DNA of 64,000 bases. Source: Pseudomonas sp. LS44. Its GTDB lineage: Bacteria; Pseudomonadota; Gammaproteobacteria; Pseudomonadales; Pseudomonadaceae. The first letter of the stretch is position 1, and every line of letters begins with the position of its first letter. The stretch covers positions 868,001 through 932,000 of the forward strand of contig NZ_CP102830.1 in NCBI RefSeq assembly GCF_024730785.1, read 5' to 3'. Below are positions 19,901 through 30,258 of the stretch, in pieces. The notes beneath the pieces are model-generated. The model worked only from the letters and a program-made list of their open reading frames with translations, had not been told where the DNA came from and made no database searches. The position numbers and the translations under genes are program-made.

Positions 19901-20777
19901 CGATACCGAGCCGGAAGGGCCGGATCCGCTGGCGGCGGTGGATCCGCGGCAGATTCCGGCGCTGGATATCCAGATCGCCCAGGTCTTGCAGGGCGACAGC
20001 CTGCTCGGTGCCTGGGCATTGAAGATTCGCCCGAACCCGCGCGGCGTGGCGTTCAACGATCTCGACCTGAACCTCAAGGGCATGCAGCTCAATGGTGCCG
20101 GTGGCTGGGAAGGTACACCGGGTGCGACCACCAGTTGGTACAAGGGACGGATCAAGGGCGGCAATCTGGCCGACGTGCTGAAGGCCTGGAATTTCGCGCC
20201 CAACGTCACCAGCCGGGATTTTCGTCTGGATGCCGACGGGCGCTGGCCCGGCTCGCCGGCCTATATCAGCCTCAAGCGTTTTTCCGGCACCCTCGACCCG
20301 AATCTGCGCAAGGGCCAGTTTGTCGAGGTGGAAGGCAGTGCCCAGGCGCTGCGGGTGTTTGGCCTGCTCAATTTCAACTCGATCGGCCGTCGATTGCGTC
20401 TGGACTTTTCCGACCTGCTCGGCAAAGGCCTGAGCTATGACCGGGTCGAGGGCTTGCTGGTTGGTAGTGAAGGGGTGTACGTCACCCGTCAGCCGATCAC
20501 CCTAACCGGCCCGTCGAGCAATCTGGAACTGGATGGCACCCTGGATATGGCCAACGACCAGGTCAATGCCAAGCTGCTGGTCACCTTGCCGCTTAGCAAC
20601 AACTTGCCGTTGGCGGCTTTGATCGTCGGAGCGCCGGCGATTGGCGGCGCGTTGTTCGTGGTCGACAAGTTGCTGGGCAACAGCGTGGCGCGTTTCGCCA
20701 GCGTGCAGTACAGCGTCACCGGCTCCTGGCATGCGCCAAAAATCACCTTCCAGAAACCCTTCGAAAAGCCCCGATAG
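16950..20777 (+). CDS. yhdP: YhdP family AsmA-like phospholipid transport protein
   Basis: 1275 residues, the usual length of the YhdP family (TIGR02099). One N-terminal membrane helix (about residues 10-30, LLRWGLALCALLLILAALYV) anchors a huge periplasmic part rich in beta strands; the AsmA-like C-terminal region contains 'ATTSWYKGRIKGGNLADVLK', 'QFVEVEGSAQALRVFGLLNF' and 'GLSYDRVEGLLVGSEGVYV', ending in a hydrophobic stretch. In E. coli YhdP, TamB and YdbH form bridges for phospholipid transfer to the outer membrane. It follows rng by 22 bases and is likely co-transcribed with the nitrilase and tldD. Confidence 0.93.
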   Translation: MIRLAGVFGALLRWGLALCALLLILAALYVSLGRQLVPWVAEYRAEIETKAREATGLPLTIGSLEGSWRGFAPILYAHDVQVGEGDSLVRLDQVRVVPDLLASLLERTPRINSLEVEGLQLDLRQNGDGSWALEGLPARADQVPVDPQRWLAQLRQISRLSLIDSHFTVEPLNAAPISFTYVNLSLRSGSRQRLDGRLTLPDGQPVALNLRTKLNPKAWRESSAELYLSLPQSDWARWLPASLTHDWKIKQLQAGGQLWLNASAGQLQRGALRLRAPELVAGYAERQPVAVQNLALNGYFERNEQGFQLLLNSLAMSFGETRWGEAQIALTQYAVHGEEGEHWQLGADRLDLAPLLPVIKALAPLPEKAAAYLAGLNPHGSLRNVQLDYRPQAATPQRLQFASNLERVGIDAYEEIPGVQNVSGSIAGDLGQGELRMVSENFSLHLHHLFPKPWEYRQATARLGWQLDDAGFTLRSPYMRLLGDEGKIAGDMLLRLLRDPAAEDYMDLRVGLREGDARYTEKYLPTLAQGFNPALADWLKTAIRAGVVDEGYFQYQGSVNKGADATANSISLFFRTHDAELAFQPGWPELRGARGDVLIEDSGVRVQVAEGQLLDSRISDVSVEVPHTAPGQVAHLLIDGALQSSVKDALKILQGAPIGTAEIFAGWQGEGPLTGKLKLDIPLSHGPAPDVRVDFATENARLKLANPAIELNQLKGAFSFDTARGLSAPDIRALVFGRPVRAKATVGGARGHSVTRIQATGQAPLQSLTDWLAVSQPLPLSGTLPYSLDITLNGADSQLRIDSSLKGLAIDLPPPFGKAADEERATTWRMTLQGPERRYWLEYGQLASLAAAAPLGQLNAGRGELLLGGGTASLPGGSGLRVKGKLSELDWDAWQTLTKRYASGQNANAKQLLSGADLSIGKFQGFGSTLEAVKIQLVRGNASWAVTLGSSVATGRVVVPDSGVAPIAVNLERVRLPATKPKTSDTEPEGPDPLAAVDPRQIPALDIQIAQVLQGDSLLGAWALKIRPNPRGVAFNDLDLNLKGMQLNGAGGWEGTPGATTSWYKGRIKGGNLADVLKAWNFAPNVTSRDFRLDADGRWPGSPAYISLKRFSGTLDPNLRKGQFVEVEGSAQALRVFGLLNFNSIGRRLRLDFSDLLGKGLSYDRVEGLLVGSEGVYVTRQPITLTGPSSNLELDGTLDMANDQVNAKLLVTLPLSNNLPLAALIVGAPAIGGALFVVDKLLGNSVARFASVQYSVTGSWHAPKITFQKPFEKPR

Positions 20778-20833
20778 CCCCCGCGATTGCGCGCATCGGT
20801 TAGCATGCGCATACGCCTTTTGCGGAGCGCACC

Positions 20834-21682
20834 ATGACCCTCGCGGTGATCCAGCTGGTCAGCCAGGACGATATTCTGGCCAATCTCGCCAACGCCCGGC
20901 GCCTGCTTGAACAAGCCGCCGCGGGCGGCGCCAAGCTGGCAGTATTGCCGGAAAATTTCGCCGCCATGGGTCGTCGTGATCTGGCCGCCATCGGCCGCGC
21001 GGAGGCGACCGGGCAAGGGCCGATTTTGCCCTGGTTGAAACTGGCCGCCCGCGACCTCAGCTTATGGATAGTGGCCGGTACCCTGCCGTTGCCGCCGGAT
21101 GAGCGACCGGAGGAAAAGGCGCACGCCTGCTCGCTGTTGATCGACGCTCATGGCGAGCGAGTGGCGCGTTACGACAAGCTGCATCTGTTCGACGTGGATG
21201 TCGCCGACCAGCGCGGTCGCTACCGCGAGTCGGACGATTTTGCGTATGGTAGCCAGGTCGTCGTGGCCGATACGCCGGTCGGCCGGCTGGGACTCAGCGT
21301 GTGCTACGACCTACGCTTTCCAGAGTTGTACAGCGCCCTGCGCGAGGCCGGCGCCGAGCTGATCAGCGTGCCTTCGGCATTCACCGAGGTGACGGGCGCC
21401 GCGCATTGGCAGGTGTTGATTCGCGCACGGGCCATCGAGACCCAGTGTTACGTATTGGCGGCCGGACAGGGCGGTACGCATCCAGGGCCACGCGAAACGT
21501 ACGGACATTCGGCGATTGTCGACCCTTGGGGGCAGATAGTCGCCGAGCACGATCAAGGCGAAGCCGTGTTACTGGGCGAGCGGGATAGCGCCGAACAGGC
21601 GGCCATCCGTCAGCGCATGCCAGTGGCCCGACATAGACGATTTTTTTCAGCGGCCCACTTGCGGCTGCCAGGTTTGGAGTAG
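20834..21682 (+). CDS. Carbon-nitrogen hydrolase, NIT1/deaminated-glutathione-amidase-like
   Basis: 282 residues with the complete nitrilase triad: Glu40 in '[10 protein letters not shown]', Lys115 in '[13 protein letters not shown]' and Cys157 in '[15 protein letters not shown]'. The 'KLHLFDVD' context and the length match the Nit1 branch, which in other organisms repairs deaminated glutathione; the substrate here is inferred. It lies two bases before tldD, a conserved arrangement in pseudomonads. Confidence 0.88.
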   Translation: MTLAVIQLVSQDDILANLANARRLLEQAAAGGAKLAVLPENFAAMGRRDLAAIGRAEATGQGPILPWLKLAARDLSLWIVAGTLPLPPDERPEEKAHACSLLIDAHGERVARYDKLHLFDVDVADQRGRYRESDDFAYGSQVVVADTPVGRLGLSVCYDLRFPELYSALREAGAELISVPSAFTEVTGAAHWQVLIRARAIETQCYVLAAGQGGTHPGPRETYGHSAIVDPWGQIVAEHDQGEAVLLGERDSAEQAAIRQRMPVARHRRFFSAAHLRLPGLE

Positions 21683-21684
21683 TT

Positions 21685-23139
21685 ATGAGCGATCTGTTGG
21701 TATCCGTCAGTGAACAGCTGTTGACGCCTGGCGACTTGAGCATCGAGGCCTTGCCGGCATTGCTCGGCGAACTGGCCGGGCCGGGCATCGATGCCGCCGA
21801 TCTGTACTTCCAGCGGCAGGTCTCGGAAACCTGGGTGCTCGAAGATGGCATCGTCAAAGAAGGCAGTTTCAATCTGGATCAGGGTGTCGGCGTGCGCGCC
21901 CAGTCCGGCGAGAAAACCGGCTTCGCCTACAGCAACGCGATCCAGCGCGATGCCCTGAGCCAGGCCGCGCAGGCGGCCCGCTCGATCGCCCGGGCCGGCC
22001 AGTCTGGGACGGTGCAGGCCTTTAGCGGCGGCGCCATAGCGCCGCTGTACGCCGCCGATAACCCGCTGGAAGTGCTCAGCCGGGCGGAAAAGGTCGAGCT
22101 GCTCAAGCGCGTGGACGCCGCCACCCGCACTCTCGATTCGCGCATCAAGCAGGTCACGGTGAGCATGGCTGGAGTCTGGGAGCACATCCTGGTCGCCGCT
22201 AGCGATGGCGGCCTGGGGGCGGATATCCGCCCGCTGGTGCGGTTCAACGTCAGCGTGATCGTCGAGCAGAATGGCCGCCGCGAGCGCGGTGGCCACGGTG
22301 GCGGCGGGCGTACCGACTACCGCTATTTCCTGCAGAAAGACGGCCTCGAGGATCGTGCCCTGGGCTACGCCCGCGAGGCACTGCGCCAGGCACTGGTCAA
22401 CCTCGAAGCGATTCCCGCGCCGGCCGGTACCTTGCCCGTGGTGATGGGCGCGGGTTGGTCCGGCGTGCTGCTGCACGAAGCGGTCGGCCATGGCCTGGAA
22501 GGCGATTTCAACCGCAAGGGCAGTTCCGCCTACAGCGGCAAGGTCGGAGAGAAAGTTGCCTCGAGCCTGTGCACCATCGTCGACGATGGCACCCTGGCCG
22601 AGCGTCGTGGCTCGCTGAGCATGGATGATGAAGGCACGCCCACCCAGTGCACCACGCTGATCGAAAACGGCGTGCTCAAGGGCTACATGCAGGACAAGTT
22701 GAACGCCCGCCTGATGGGCGTGGCGCGCACTGGCAACGGCCGCCGCGAGTCCTATGCGCACCTGCCGATGCCGCGCATGACCAACACCTACATGTTGGCC
22801 GGACAGAGCGATCCGGAAGAAATCATTCGCTCGGTGAAGCGCGGCATCTACTGCGCCAACCTCGGCGGCGGCCAGGTGGACATCACCAGCGGCAAGTTCG
22901 TGTTTTCCACCAGCGAGGCGTATTTGATCGAGGACGGCAAGATCACCGCCCCGGTCAAGGGCGCGACGTTGATCGGCAATGGTCCGGAGGCGATGAGCCG
23001 GGTGTCGATGGTCGGCAACGACTTGTCGCTGGATAGCGGCGTCGGCACCTGTGGCAAAGATGGCCAGTCGGTGCCGGTGGGTGTCGGTCAGCCGACCCTG
23101 AAAATCGATGCGATTACCGTGGGCGGAACCGGGTCGTAG
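21685..23139 (+). CDS. tldD: Metalloprotease TldD
   Basis: 484 residues. TldD is the catalytic subunit of the TldD/TldE (PmbA) heterodimer that degrades unfolded peptides and matures some modified peptides such as microcin B17. The zinc motif HEAVGH is at residues 264-269 within '[17 protein letters not shown]'. Other conserved parts are '[17 protein letters not shown]' and '[20 protein letters not shown]'. Its partner PmbA is encoded 680 bases downstream, with darP in between on the opposite strand. Confidence 0.96.
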   Translation: MSDLLVSVSEQLLTPGDLSIEALPALLGELAGPGIDAADLYFQRQVSETWVLEDGIVKEGSFNLDQGVGVRAQSGEKTGFAYSNAIQRDALSQAAQAARSIARAGQSGTVQAFSGGAIAPLYAADNPLEVLSRAEKVELLKRVDAATRTLDSRIKQVTVSMAGVWEHILVAASDGGLGADIRPLVRFNVSVIVEQNGRRERGGHGGGGRTDYRYFLQKDGLEDRALGYAREALRQALVNLEAIPAPAGTLPVVMGAGWSGVLLHEAVGHGLEGDFNRKGSSAYSGKVGEKVASSLCTIVDDGTLAERRGSLSMDDEGTPTQCTTLIENGVLKGYMQDKLNARLMGVARTGNGRRESYAHLPMPRMTNTYMLAGQSDPEEIIRSVKRGIYCANLGGGQVDITSGKFVFSTSEAYLIEDGKITAPVKGATLIGNGPEAMSRVSMVGNDLSLDSGVGTCGKDGQSVPVGVGQPTLKIDAITVGGTGS

Positions 23140-23153
23140 AGATGGCTGGGCTC

Positions 23154-23193
23154 GTCGGATGGGTTATGCCGCGTCGCGGCTAACCCACCCTAC
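23154..23193. repeat. GGGTTA-type 40-bp inverted repeat
   Basis: GTCGGATGGGTTATGCCGCG (23154-23173) is followed by the near-complement CGCGGCTAACCCACCCTAC (23175-23193). It separates the convergent tldD and darP genes. A longer member of the family is at 45717-45808. Confidence 0.75.
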
Positions 23194-23202
23194 GGGTGAG
23201 AT

Positions 23203-23724
23203 TCAGCGCAAGCCGCGCTGGGCTTCGTCCAGTTCGCGGATGTATTTGAAGATTTTGCGCTGGGCACTTGGCGGTTTGTTATGCGCCGCCTCGTGTTGGG
23301 CATGGCGGATCAGGCCACGCAGGTGTTGCCGGTCGGCTTCCGGGTAGTCGGCGACGAAGCTATCCAGTGCGGCGTCGCCACCGGCGATCAAGCGGTCACG
23401 CCAGCGTTCGAGGCCGTGAAAGCGCTCGTTGTATTGGCGGGTGGAGGCGTCGAGCTGGTCGATCAGGGCGAGAATCGCCTCGATGTCCTGCTCACGCATC
23501 AACTTGCCGATGAATTGGATATGCCGTTTGCGCGCCACGTTGGCGCTGTGCTTCGGCGCATCGGCCAAGGCGCGCCGTAGGGCGTCGGTGAGCGGCAGTT
23601 TGGCGACCAGATCGGGTTTGAGCGTGATTAAACGCTCGCCGAGTTCTTGCAAGGCATGAAGCTCGCGCTTGATCTGGGATTTGCTTTTCTCGCCGAGAAA
23701 ATCGTCATCGGAATTGTTGGACAT
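23203..23724 (-). CDS. darP: Ribosome biogenesis factor DarP (YjgA)
   Basis: 173 residues from the ATG at 23724 ([20 protein letters not shown]). An upstream in-frame ATG at 23856 adds a tail that overlaps the pmbA start region and is not conserved. The all-helical DarP/DUF615 family signature is evident in '[20 protein letters not shown]', '[18 protein letters not shown]' and '[20 protein letters not shown]'. In E. coli it associates with late 50S precursors. It is antisense to and between tldD and pmbA. Confidence 0.93.
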   Translation of the reverse strand: MSNNSDDDFLGEKSKSQIKRELHALQELGERLITLKPDLVAKLPLTDALRRALADAPKHSANVARKRHIQFIGKLMREQDIEAILALIDQLDASTRQYNERFHGLERWRDRLIAGGDAALDSFVADYPEADRQHLRGLIRHAQHEAAHNKPPSAQRKIFKYIRELDEAQRGLR

Positions 23725-23816
23725 GGGGCTGATCCAGTGGAAAACGCCGCCATGATAACCAGTCCAGGGCCAGCGGTCTTGGATGAATGAATGTACCGAA
23801 TCGAGTGGAGTGCAGT

Positions 23817-25163
23817 ATGAGTGCAATTGAAGGTGTCGGCCCGCAGGCGCTGCCACAGCTGCAGGAGCAGGTCGAGCAAATCATCGCCGAAGCCAAACGC
23901 CAGGGCGCCAGTGCCTGTGAAGTGGCCGTTTCGATGGAGCAGGGGCTGTCCGCATCGGTGCGCGAGCGTGAGGTGGAAACGGTTGAATTCAACCGCGACC
24001 AAGGCTTTGGCATCACGCTCTATCTAGGCCAGCGCAAAGGCTCGGCGAGCACTTCGGCGATGGGCGCCGAGGCGATTCGGGAAACCGTCGCCGCCGCCCT
24101 GGCAATCGCCAAGCACACCTCGGAGGACGACTGTTCCGGTCTGGCTGCCGCCGAGCTGATGGCCAAGGACTTGCCCGAGCTGGATCTGTTTCACCCGTGG
24201 CAGATCACGCCCGAGCAAGCCATCGAGCTGGCTCTCAATTGTGAGGCCGAGGCGTTTGCCGCCGACAAACGGATCAGTAAAGCCGATGGCACATCCGTCA
24301 GCACGCATCAGGGCTGCCGGGTGTATGGCAATAGCCATGGCTTTATTGGGGGTTATGCGAGCTCCCGGCACAGCTTGAGCTGCGTGATGATTGCCGGTAC
24401 CGATGCGGCGATGCAGCGCGACTATTGGTATGACGTCAATCGGATTGGTGAACAGCTCGCCGACGCGCGGACCATCGGCCGCCACGCTGCCGAACGCACG
24501 GTGCAGCGCCTCGGCGCTCGTCCAGTGCCGACCTGCGAGGTGCCGGTATTGTTCAGTGCCGAGCTGGCTGGCGGCTTATTCGGGCATTTTCTCGCGGCGA
24601 TCTCCGGTGGCAATCTGTATCGGCATTCCTCCTTTCTCGAAGGTTGCCTGGATCAGCAGCTCTTCCCGGAATGGCTGAGCATCGATGAGCGTCCGCACAT
24701 TCCGCGTGCGCTGGGCAGCGCCAGTTTCGACGGCGATGGCCTAGCCACTTGTGCCAAATCCTTCGTCGAGCAGGGGGTGCTGCGCTCCTACATTCTCGGC
24801 ACCTATTCCGGGCGCAAGCTCGGCCTGCCCAGTACCGCCAACGCGGGTGGGGTGCACAACCTGTTCATCAGTCACGGCGACGAAAACCAGGCCGCGCTGC
24901 TCAAGCGCATGGGCCGCGGCCTGCTGGTGACGGAGCTGATGGGGCAGGGGCTTAACCTAGTCACCGGCGATTATTCACGCGGCGCTGGCGGTTACTGGGT
25001 AGAGAACGGTGAGATTCAGTTCCCGGTGCAGGAAGTCACCATCGCCGGCAATTTGCGCGACATGTATCGGCAAATCGTCGCAGTCGGTAACGACCTGGAG
25101 TATCGCGGCAACACCCGCAGCGGCTCGGTATTGATCGAAAAAATGACCGTGGCGGGCAGCTGA
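23817..25163 (+). CDS. pmbA: Metalloprotease subunit PmbA (TldE)
   Basis: 448 residues from the ATG at 23817, preceded by GTGGAG; an ATG 30 bases upstream in frame is less well placed. PmbA is the TldD-like partner without the HExxxH zinc motif, and indeed none is present. Conserved segments include '[20 protein letters not shown]', '[20 protein letters not shown]', '[20 protein letters not shown]' and the C-terminal '[20 protein letters not shown]'. Confidence 0.95.
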   Translation: MSAIEGVGPQALPQLQEQVEQIIAEAKRQGASACEVAVSMEQGLSASVREREVETVEFNRDQGFGITLYLGQRKGSASTSAMGAEAIRETVAAALAIAKHTSEDDCSGLAAAELMAKDLPELDLFHPWQITPEQAIELALNCEAEAFAADKRISKADGTSVSTHQGCRVYGNSHGFIGGYASSRHSLSCVMIAGTDAAMQRDYWYDVNRIGEQLADARTIGRHAAERTVQRLGARPVPTCEVPVLFSAELAGGLFGHFLAAISGGNLYRHSSFLEGCLDQQLFPEWLSIDERPHIPRALGSASFDGDGLATCAKSFVEQGVLRSYILGTYSGRKLGLPSTANAGGVHNLFISHGDENQAALLKRMGRGLLVTELMGQGLNLVTGDYSRGAGGYWVENGEIQFPVQEVTIAGNLRDMYRQIVAVGNDLEYRGNTRSGSVLIEKMTVAGS

Positions 25164-25301
25164 CCTGATTGTTTACAGGAGAGTTGGCTTGCCGGGCTCA
25201 GGGTCCGGCAGCTCGCTTCGCTTGCGCGGATCTACGGAGGAAGCGACAAGGCAGCAAACGGGAGTCTGACGGGTAGTGTGTGAGGCACAGCTTGTCGTGA
25301 G

Positions 25302-25574
25302 TTATTCGCCTTCGTCGAAGCGATTGTTGATCAGTTCAATCAGCGCCTCTAGCGCCTCATGTTCCTGATCACCTTCGGTGTGCAGGTGCACGTCAGTGCC
25401 TTTGCCGGCTGCCAACATCATCACCGCCATAATGCTTTTTCCATCGATGCAGCTTTCGGCGTTGCGGCCGATGCGCACCGTGCAAGGAAAACGTCCTGCC
25501 ACGCCGACAAACTTGGCGGCAGCGCGGGCATGCAGGCCGAGCTTGTTGATGATGGTGATCTCACAGACGGGCAT
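25302..25574 (-). CDS. ptsO: HPr-like phosphocarrier protein of the nitrogen PTS (NPr)
   Basis: 90 residues. Phospho-accepting His15 is in 'NKLGLHARAAAKFVG', and the regulatory-serine region is 'CIDGKSIMAVMMLAAGKG'. NPr carries phosphate from EI-Ntr (PtsP) to EIIA-Ntr (PtsN). It is the last gene of the rpoN cluster, 14 bases after rapZ. Confidence 0.95.
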   Translation of the reverse strand: MPVCEITIINKLGLHARAAAKFVGVAGRFPCTVRIGRNAESCIDGKSIMAVMMLAAGKGTDVHLHTEGDQEHEALEALIELINNRFDEGE

Positions 25575-25588
25575 CGCGGCAAAAATCC

Positions 25589-26443
25589 TTAGCTAAGGTC
25601 GCGGTGGCGAACCTGAACGTTCTTCAGATGTTGGAGTGACTGACCGAGGCGTTCGGCCAGATAGACCGAGCGGTGGTGACCACCGGTGCAGCCGATGGCG
25701 ATTGTCACATAGGCACGGTTGCTGGCGGCAAAACGCGGCAGCCATTTGGTCAGGTAGGCGTAGATATCCTGATACATCTCTTCCACATCGGGCTGCGCGC
25801 TGAGGTAGTCGATGACTTCCTGCTCAAGTCCGGAGTGCTCACGCAGCTCTGGCTTCCAATAGGGATTGGGCAGGCAGCGCACATCGAACACCAGATCGGC
25901 ATCGACCGGCATGCCGCGCTTGAAGCCGAAAGACTCGACCAGAAAGGCGGTGCCGGGCTCAGGTTTGTTCAGCAGGCGCAGCTTTAGGCTGTCGCGCAAC
26001 TGATAAAGGTTGAGGTGGCTGGTATCGATGCGCAGATCGGCGAGGTCGGCAATCGGCCCGAGCAATGTGGACTCATCGGCGATCGCCTCTGCGAGTGGGC
26101 GGCGCTCGTTGGTTAGCGGGTGACGGCGACGGGTTTCCGAGAAGCGCTTGAGCAGTACCTCCTCGTCGGCATCCAAATACAGCACGTCGCAATTGATAAA
26201 CCGGGCGCGGACTTCGTTCAGCAGCTCCGGGAAGCGCTCGAGTTGGCTGGGCAAGTTGCGCGCATCTATGGATACCGCGACCAGCGGCTCGATCAATTCG
26301 GTATGCAACAACGAGCGCTCGGCAAGCTCGGGAAGCAACCCGGCGGGAAGATTGTCGATGCAATAGAAACCGTTGTCCTCAAGGACATCGAGGGCGGTGC
26401 TCTTGCCTGAGCCGGAGCGGCCGCTGACGATGATCAAGCGCAT
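25589..26443 (-). CDS. rapZ: RNase adapter protein RapZ
   Basis: 284 residues. N-terminal P-loop GRSGSGKS at residues 8-15 and Walker-B-like '[20 protein letters not shown]'. The C-terminal domain carries the family's '[17 protein letters not shown]' near residues 255-272, the region that in E. coli RapZ binds glucosamine-6-phosphate and the sRNA GlmZ. It is a neighbour of ptsN and rpoN throughout the gammaproteobacteria; in pseudomonads the RNA partners are not established. Confidence 0.95.
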   Translation of the reverse strand: MRLIIVSGRSGSGKSTALDVLEDNGFYCIDNLPAGLLPELAERSLLHTELIEPLVAVSIDARNLPSQLERFPELLNEVRARFINCDVLYLDADEEVLLKRFSETRRRHPLTNERRPLAEAIADESTLLGPIADLADLRIDTSHLNLYQLRDSLKLRLLNKPEPGTAFLVESFGFKRGMPVDADLVFDVRCLPNPYWKPELREHSGLEQEVIDYLSAQPDVEEMYQDIYAYLTKWLPRFAASNRAYVTIAIGCTGGHHRSVYLAERLGQSLQHLKNVQVRHRDLS

Positions 26444-26456
26444 GAGGAGGGCTTCC

Positions 26457-26921
26457 TTAGGAACCGTTCTGAACGTCTACAACCACTTGGTATAGGTTGT
26501 CGCTACTTTGCGCATGACGCAGACGCTCACGTACTTCGTTGCGATCGAGCATGCTGGCGATCTGCCGCAGCAATTCGAGGTGTTCGTCGGTAGCCGCTTC
26601 CGGTACCAGCAGTACAAATAGCAAGTCGACTGGGGCGCCATCGATGGCGTCGAAATCGACTGATGCTTCCAGGCGCAATACCGCGCTGATCGGAGCAGTA
26701 CAGCCTGGCAACCGGCAATGGGGAATGGCGATGCCGTTACCGAAGCCGGTGGAGCCGAGTTTTTCACGGGCCACCAGACTTTCAAAGATGTCCTGGCCAT
26801 CGAGGTCGGGCAGTTCGCGAGCGACCAGGTTGGCGATTTGTTCCAGTACGCGTTTTTTACTGCCACCCGGCACGTTCACCAGGGAACGGCCGGGGGTCAG
26901 GATGTTTTCAAGTCGAATCAT
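26457..26921 (-). CDS. ptsN: Nitrogen PTS regulatory protein EIIA-Ntr
   Basis: 154 residues, one EIIA type 2 domain. The phosphorylated histidine is His68 in '[14 protein letters not shown]'; '[18 protein letters not shown]' and '[20 protein letters not shown]' are family-typical. It is a regulator of potassium, phosphate and carbon responses with NPr. 13 bases upstream of rapZ and 14 downstream of hpf. Confidence 0.95.
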   Translation of the reverse strand: MIRLENILTPGRSLVNVPGGSKKRVLEQIANLVARELPDLDGQDIFESLVAREKLGSTGFGNGIAIPHCRLPGCTAPISAVLRLEASVDFDAIDGAPVDLLFVLLVPEAATDEHLELLRQIASMLDRNEVRERLRHAQSSDNLYQVVVDVQNGS

Positions 26922-26935
26922 GGGAAGGAAGGTTA

Positions 26936-27244
26936 TTAGCGAGCCGTAGCGCCTTGCAGGCGACCTAGCTGCTTCTCCTTATATTTGATGAGTTGGCGAT
27001 CGAGCTTATCGGTAAGCAGATCGATCGCGGCGTACATGTCTTCGTGTTCGGCGTTGGCGACGATTTCGCCGCCGGCGATGTGCAGAGTCGCTTCGATTTT
27101 CTGTTTGAGCTTCTCGACCTCCATGATGACCTGCACATTGGTGATCTTGTCGAAGTGGCGCTCCAATCGTCCGAGTTTCTCGGCGACATAGTCGCGCATG
27201 GCGTCGGTCACATCCAGTTGATGTCCACTGATGTTGACTTGCAT
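26936..27244 (-). CDS. hpf: Ribosome hibernation promoting factor, short form
   Basis: 102 residues, starting MQVNISGHQLDVTDAMRDYV. The sigma-54 modulation/S30AE fold is recognisable in 'YVAEKLGRLERHFDKITNVQ' and 'AEHEDMYAAIDLLTDKLDRQ'. It binds the 30S subunit and promotes 100S dimers in stationary phase. The length is that of short HPF without the dimerisation tail. 81 bases downstream of rpoN. Confidence 0.95.
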   Translation of the reverse strand: MQVNISGHQLDVTDAMRDYVAEKLGRLERHFDKITNVQVIMEVEKLKQKIEATLHIAGGEIVANAEHEDMYAAIDLLTDKLDRQLIKYKEKQLGRLQGATAR

Positions 27245-27325
27245 ACCGCGTTCTCCTTATTGCCGTGTGTAAGAACAGGCTAACGGGCCTGTAACCGGAA
27301 CACTTTGGCTTGGATCAATGTTCCG

Positions 27326-28834
27326 TCACATCAGTCGCTTGCGTTCGCTGGAGGGGGCTATTCCGAGGGATTCACGGTATTTGGCGACGGTGCGACGGGC
27401 CACTTGAATGCCCTGTGCTTCCAGTAAACCAGCGATCTTGCTGTCGCTCAACGGCTTTTTCGCATTTTCCGCGGCGACCAGTTTTTTGATGATTGCGCGG
27501 ATCGCGGTAGACGAGCATTCGCCGCCTTCGGAGGTACTGACGTGGCTGGAGAAGAAATATTTCAGCTCGTAAATACCGCGTGGGGTATGCATGAATTTCT
27601 GTGTGGTGACCCGTGAAATGGTCGATTCATGCATGCCAACGGCTTCGGCGATGTCGTGCAGAACCAGCGGTTTCATCGCTTCGTCGCCATAGTCGAGGAA
27701 GCCGCGTTGATGTTCGACGATCTGCGTGGCGACCTTCATCAGCGTTTCGTTGCGGCTTTGCAGGCTCTTGATAAACCAGCGCGCTTCCTGCAACTGATTG
27801 CGCATGAAGGTGTTGTCGGCACTAGCGTCGGCGCGTTTCACGAAGCCGGCGTATTGCGGGTTGACCCGCAAGCGCGGCATGGCTTCCTGGTTGAGCTCCA
27901 CCAGCCAGCGATCGTTGTGTTTGCGCACGATGACATCCGGCACCACATATTCCGGCTCACTCGATTCGATCTGCGAGCCCGGGCGCGGATTAAGGCTTTG
28001 AATCAGTTCGATGATTTGGCGCAGCTCGTCTTCTTTCAAGCGCATGCGACGCATCAGTTGGCTGTAATCGCGCCCCCCGAGCAGATCGAGATAGTCGCTC
28101 GCCAGGCGTTGAGCCTCGCTCAGCCAGGGGGTCTTTGCTGGCAGCTGGCGCAATTGCAGCAGCAGGCATTCGCTGAGGTCGCGTGCACCGATGCCGGCGG
28201 GTTCGAACTGCTGGATGCGGTGCAGCACCGCTTCGATTTCATCGAGTTCGATATCCAGTTCCGGATCGAAGGCTTCCAGCACTTCCTGCAGGGTTTCGTC
28301 CAGATAACCCTGATTGTTGATGCAATCGATCAGGGTAACGGCGATCAGGCGATCTTTATCGGACATCGGCGCCAGGTTGAGCTGCCAGAGCAGGTGGGTC
28401 TGCAGGCTCTCGCCGGATGAGGTGCGGGTGGTGAAATCCCACTCGTCATCATCGTTGCTGGGCAGGCTGCTGGCGCTCGTCTGGTAGACATCTTCCCAGG
28501 CGGTATCGACGGGCAACTCGCTGGGTATGCGTTCGTTCCACTCGCCTTCTTCGAGATTCTCGGGCGACGAGTTGGTTTCCTGATAGCTGGTTTCGCTAAA
28601 CGATTCGGCCTGTTCCGGCGTGGAATTCTGAGTGTCAGCGCCATTGGCCAGCGGATCGGTGTTGTCGAAATCCTCGCCTTCTTCCTGGCGCTCCAGCATC
28701 GGGTTGGATTCCAGAGCTTCCTGAATCTCTTGCTGGAGATCCAGGGTGGATAGCTGGAGGAGGCGGATGGCCTGTTGCAGCTGCGGTGTCATCGTCAGCT
28801 GCTGGCCCATCTTAAGGACTAGCGATGGTTTCAT
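27326..28834 (-). CDS. rpoN: RNA polymerase sigma-54 factor
   Basis: 502 residues. Region I, rich in Gln and Leu ('[20 protein letters not shown]'), contacts activators; an acidic region II (about 55-130, many D/E/N) follows; then the core-binding domain. The HTH is near '[18 protein letters not shown]', and the RpoN box [10 protein letters not shown] is at about residues 479-488, which recognises the -24 promoter element. It directs nitrogen, flagellar, pilin and many catabolic genes with enhancer-binding proteins. Confidence 0.98.
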   Translation of the reverse strand: MKPSLVLKMGQQLTMTPQLQQAIRLLQLSTLDLQQEIQEALESNPMLERQEEGEDFDNTDPLANGADTQNSTPEQAESFSETSYQETNSSPENLEEGEWNERIPSELPVDTAWEDVYQTSASSLPSNDDDEWDFTTRTSSGESLQTHLLWQLNLAPMSDKDRLIAVTLIDCINNQGYLDETLQEVLEAFDPELDIELDEIEAVLHRIQQFEPAGIGARDLSECLLLQLRQLPAKTPWLSEAQRLASDYLDLLGGRDYSQLMRRMRLKEDELRQIIELIQSLNPRPGSQIESSEPEYVVPDVIVRKHNDRWLVELNQEAMPRLRVNPQYAGFVKRADASADNTFMRNQLQEARWFIKSLQSRNETLMKVATQIVEHQRGFLDYGDEAMKPLVLHDIAEAVGMHESTISRVTTQKFMHTPRGIYELKYFFSSHVSTSEGGECSSTAIRAIIKKLVAAENAKKPLSDSKIAGLLEAQGIQVARRTVAKYRESLGIAPSSERKRLM

Positions 28835-28972
28835 GGCAGGGGCTTAGTACCTTGTTCGCCGGCGCAGGGCGCCATCCACTACAGGGCGCGAGGCGCCGTT
28901 AGGAAGCAAATTATATGCCCAAGCTTTGGGTGTTTTTCTAGTCCGTTGTTTGCTTCCCGGTAATTTGCCGCG

Positions 28973-29698
28973 TTACAGGCGGAATTCATGCCCCAGGTAG
29001 ACTTCCTTGACCAACTGGTTGGCCAGGATCGTCTCGGCATCGCCCTCGGCGATCAATTGGCCGTCATTGACAATGTAGGCGGTTTCGCAGATGTCCAAAG
29101 TCTCGCGCACGTTGTGATCGGTGATCAAAACGCCAATGCCTTTGGCTTTAAGGTGATGAATGATTTGCTTGATGTCGCCTACCGAAATGGGGTCGACCCC
29201 GGCGAACGGTTCATCGAGCAGGATGAATTTCGGTGCGGTGGCCAGCGCTCGGGCGATTTCCACCCGGCGGCGCTCGCCACCAGACAGGCTCATGCCGAGG
29301 TTGTCGCGGATATGGCTGATATGGAATTCCTGCAGCAGGCTTTCCAGCTCTTTGCGGCGTCCGGCGCGGTCGAGTTCCTGGCGAGTTTCGAGGATCGCCA
29401 TGATGTTGTCGGCAACCGACAGCTTGCGAAAAATTGATGCTTCCTGCGGCAGATAGCCAATACCGGCGCGAGCGCGACCGTGCATCGGCAGGTGCGTGAC
29501 GTCTTGTTGGTCGATGCGCACGCGGCCCTGATCAGCGCCCACCAGGCCGACAATCATGTAGAAACAGGTGGTTTTGCCAGCGCCGTTGGGGCCGAGCAAG
29601 CCAACGATCTGCCCACTTTCGATGGACAGGCTGACATCGCGAACGACCTGGCGGCCTTTGTAGCTTTTCGCCAGGTGTTGGGCTTTCAGGGTGGCCAT
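28973..29698 (-). CDS. lptB: LPS export ABC transporter ATPase LptB
   Basis: 241 residues. Walker A '[12 protein letters not shown]' with Lys42, ABC signature '[16 protein letters not shown]', Walker B '[15 protein letters not shown]' and the H-loop '[14 protein letters not shown]'. It powers LPS extraction from the inner membrane by LptFG. The start overlaps the lptA stop codon by one base; 138 bases separate it from rpoN. Confidence 0.97.
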   Translation of the reverse strand: MATLKAQHLAKSYKGRQVVRDVSLSIESGQIVGLLGPNGAGKTTCFYMIVGLVGADQGRVRIDQQDVTHLPMHGRARAGIGYLPQEASIFRKLSVADNIMAILETRQELDRAGRRKELESLLQEFHISHIRDNLGMSLSGGERRRVEIARALATAPKFILLDEPFAGVDPISVGDIKQIIHHLKAKGIGVLITDHNVRETLDICETAYIVNDGQLIAEGDAETILANQLVKEVYLGHEFRL

Positions 29699-30258
29699 TA
29701 CTGAGGTGCCTGCTCTGCGGCGGGTTTGGTCTTCGGCTGGATGACCATGTCGATGCGTGGGCGCGGCGTGGTCACGTTGGTGCCTGTGGCGCGGCCTGCG
29801 TTGACGATCTGACGCTGGGTGTCATAGACGATTTTTTCGCCTTCGAAGGTGTTGCCTTCCTGAATGACCTTGGCTTGGTCGATCAGGACGATGCGATCTT
29901 TGCTGGCGAAATACTGGATGGTCAGGCCGTAGGCTTTGACGATCTCCTTATCGACTGCCGGCTTCTGCTCGTAATAGGCCGGTCGACCGACCGAGGTGAA
30001 CACGTCGATGTCGCCCTGGGCGGTCTGCGTGATGGTTACTGTGTCGCCAGTAATCTTCATGCTGCCTTGGGTAATGATCACGGTCCCGCGGTATACGGCC
30101 ACGCCCTGCTTGTCGTCCAGCTCGGCGCTGTCGGCCTGCACGCGGATCGGTTGTTCGCGGTCGTTCGGCAGTGCCCATGCACTGGGGCTGGCAATGGCGA
30201 CGCCCAGACTAAGCAGCAGGGGCAGTGTGCGAAGGGAAAAAGGGTTAACGAACCTCAT
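29698..30258 (-). CDS. lptA: LPS transport periplasmic bridge protein LptA
   Basis: 186 residues with a signal peptide ([18 protein letters not shown]) and one OstA/LptA beta-jellyroll: '[20 protein letters not shown]', '[18 protein letters not shown]' and '[20 protein letters not shown]'. LptA forms the bridge between LptC and LptD. The ATG lies 14 bases inside the 3' end of lptC, so the two are translationally coupled. Confidence 0.95.
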   Translation of the reverse strand: MRFVNPFSLRTLPLLLSLGVAIASPSAWALPNDREQPIRVQADSAELDDKQGVAVYRGTVIITQGSMKITGDTVTITQTAQGDIDVFTSVGRPAYYEQKPAVDKEIVKAYGLTIQYFASKDRIVLIDQAKVIQEGNTFEGEKIVYDTQRQIVNAGRATGTNVTTPRPRIDMVIQPKTKPAAEQAPQ

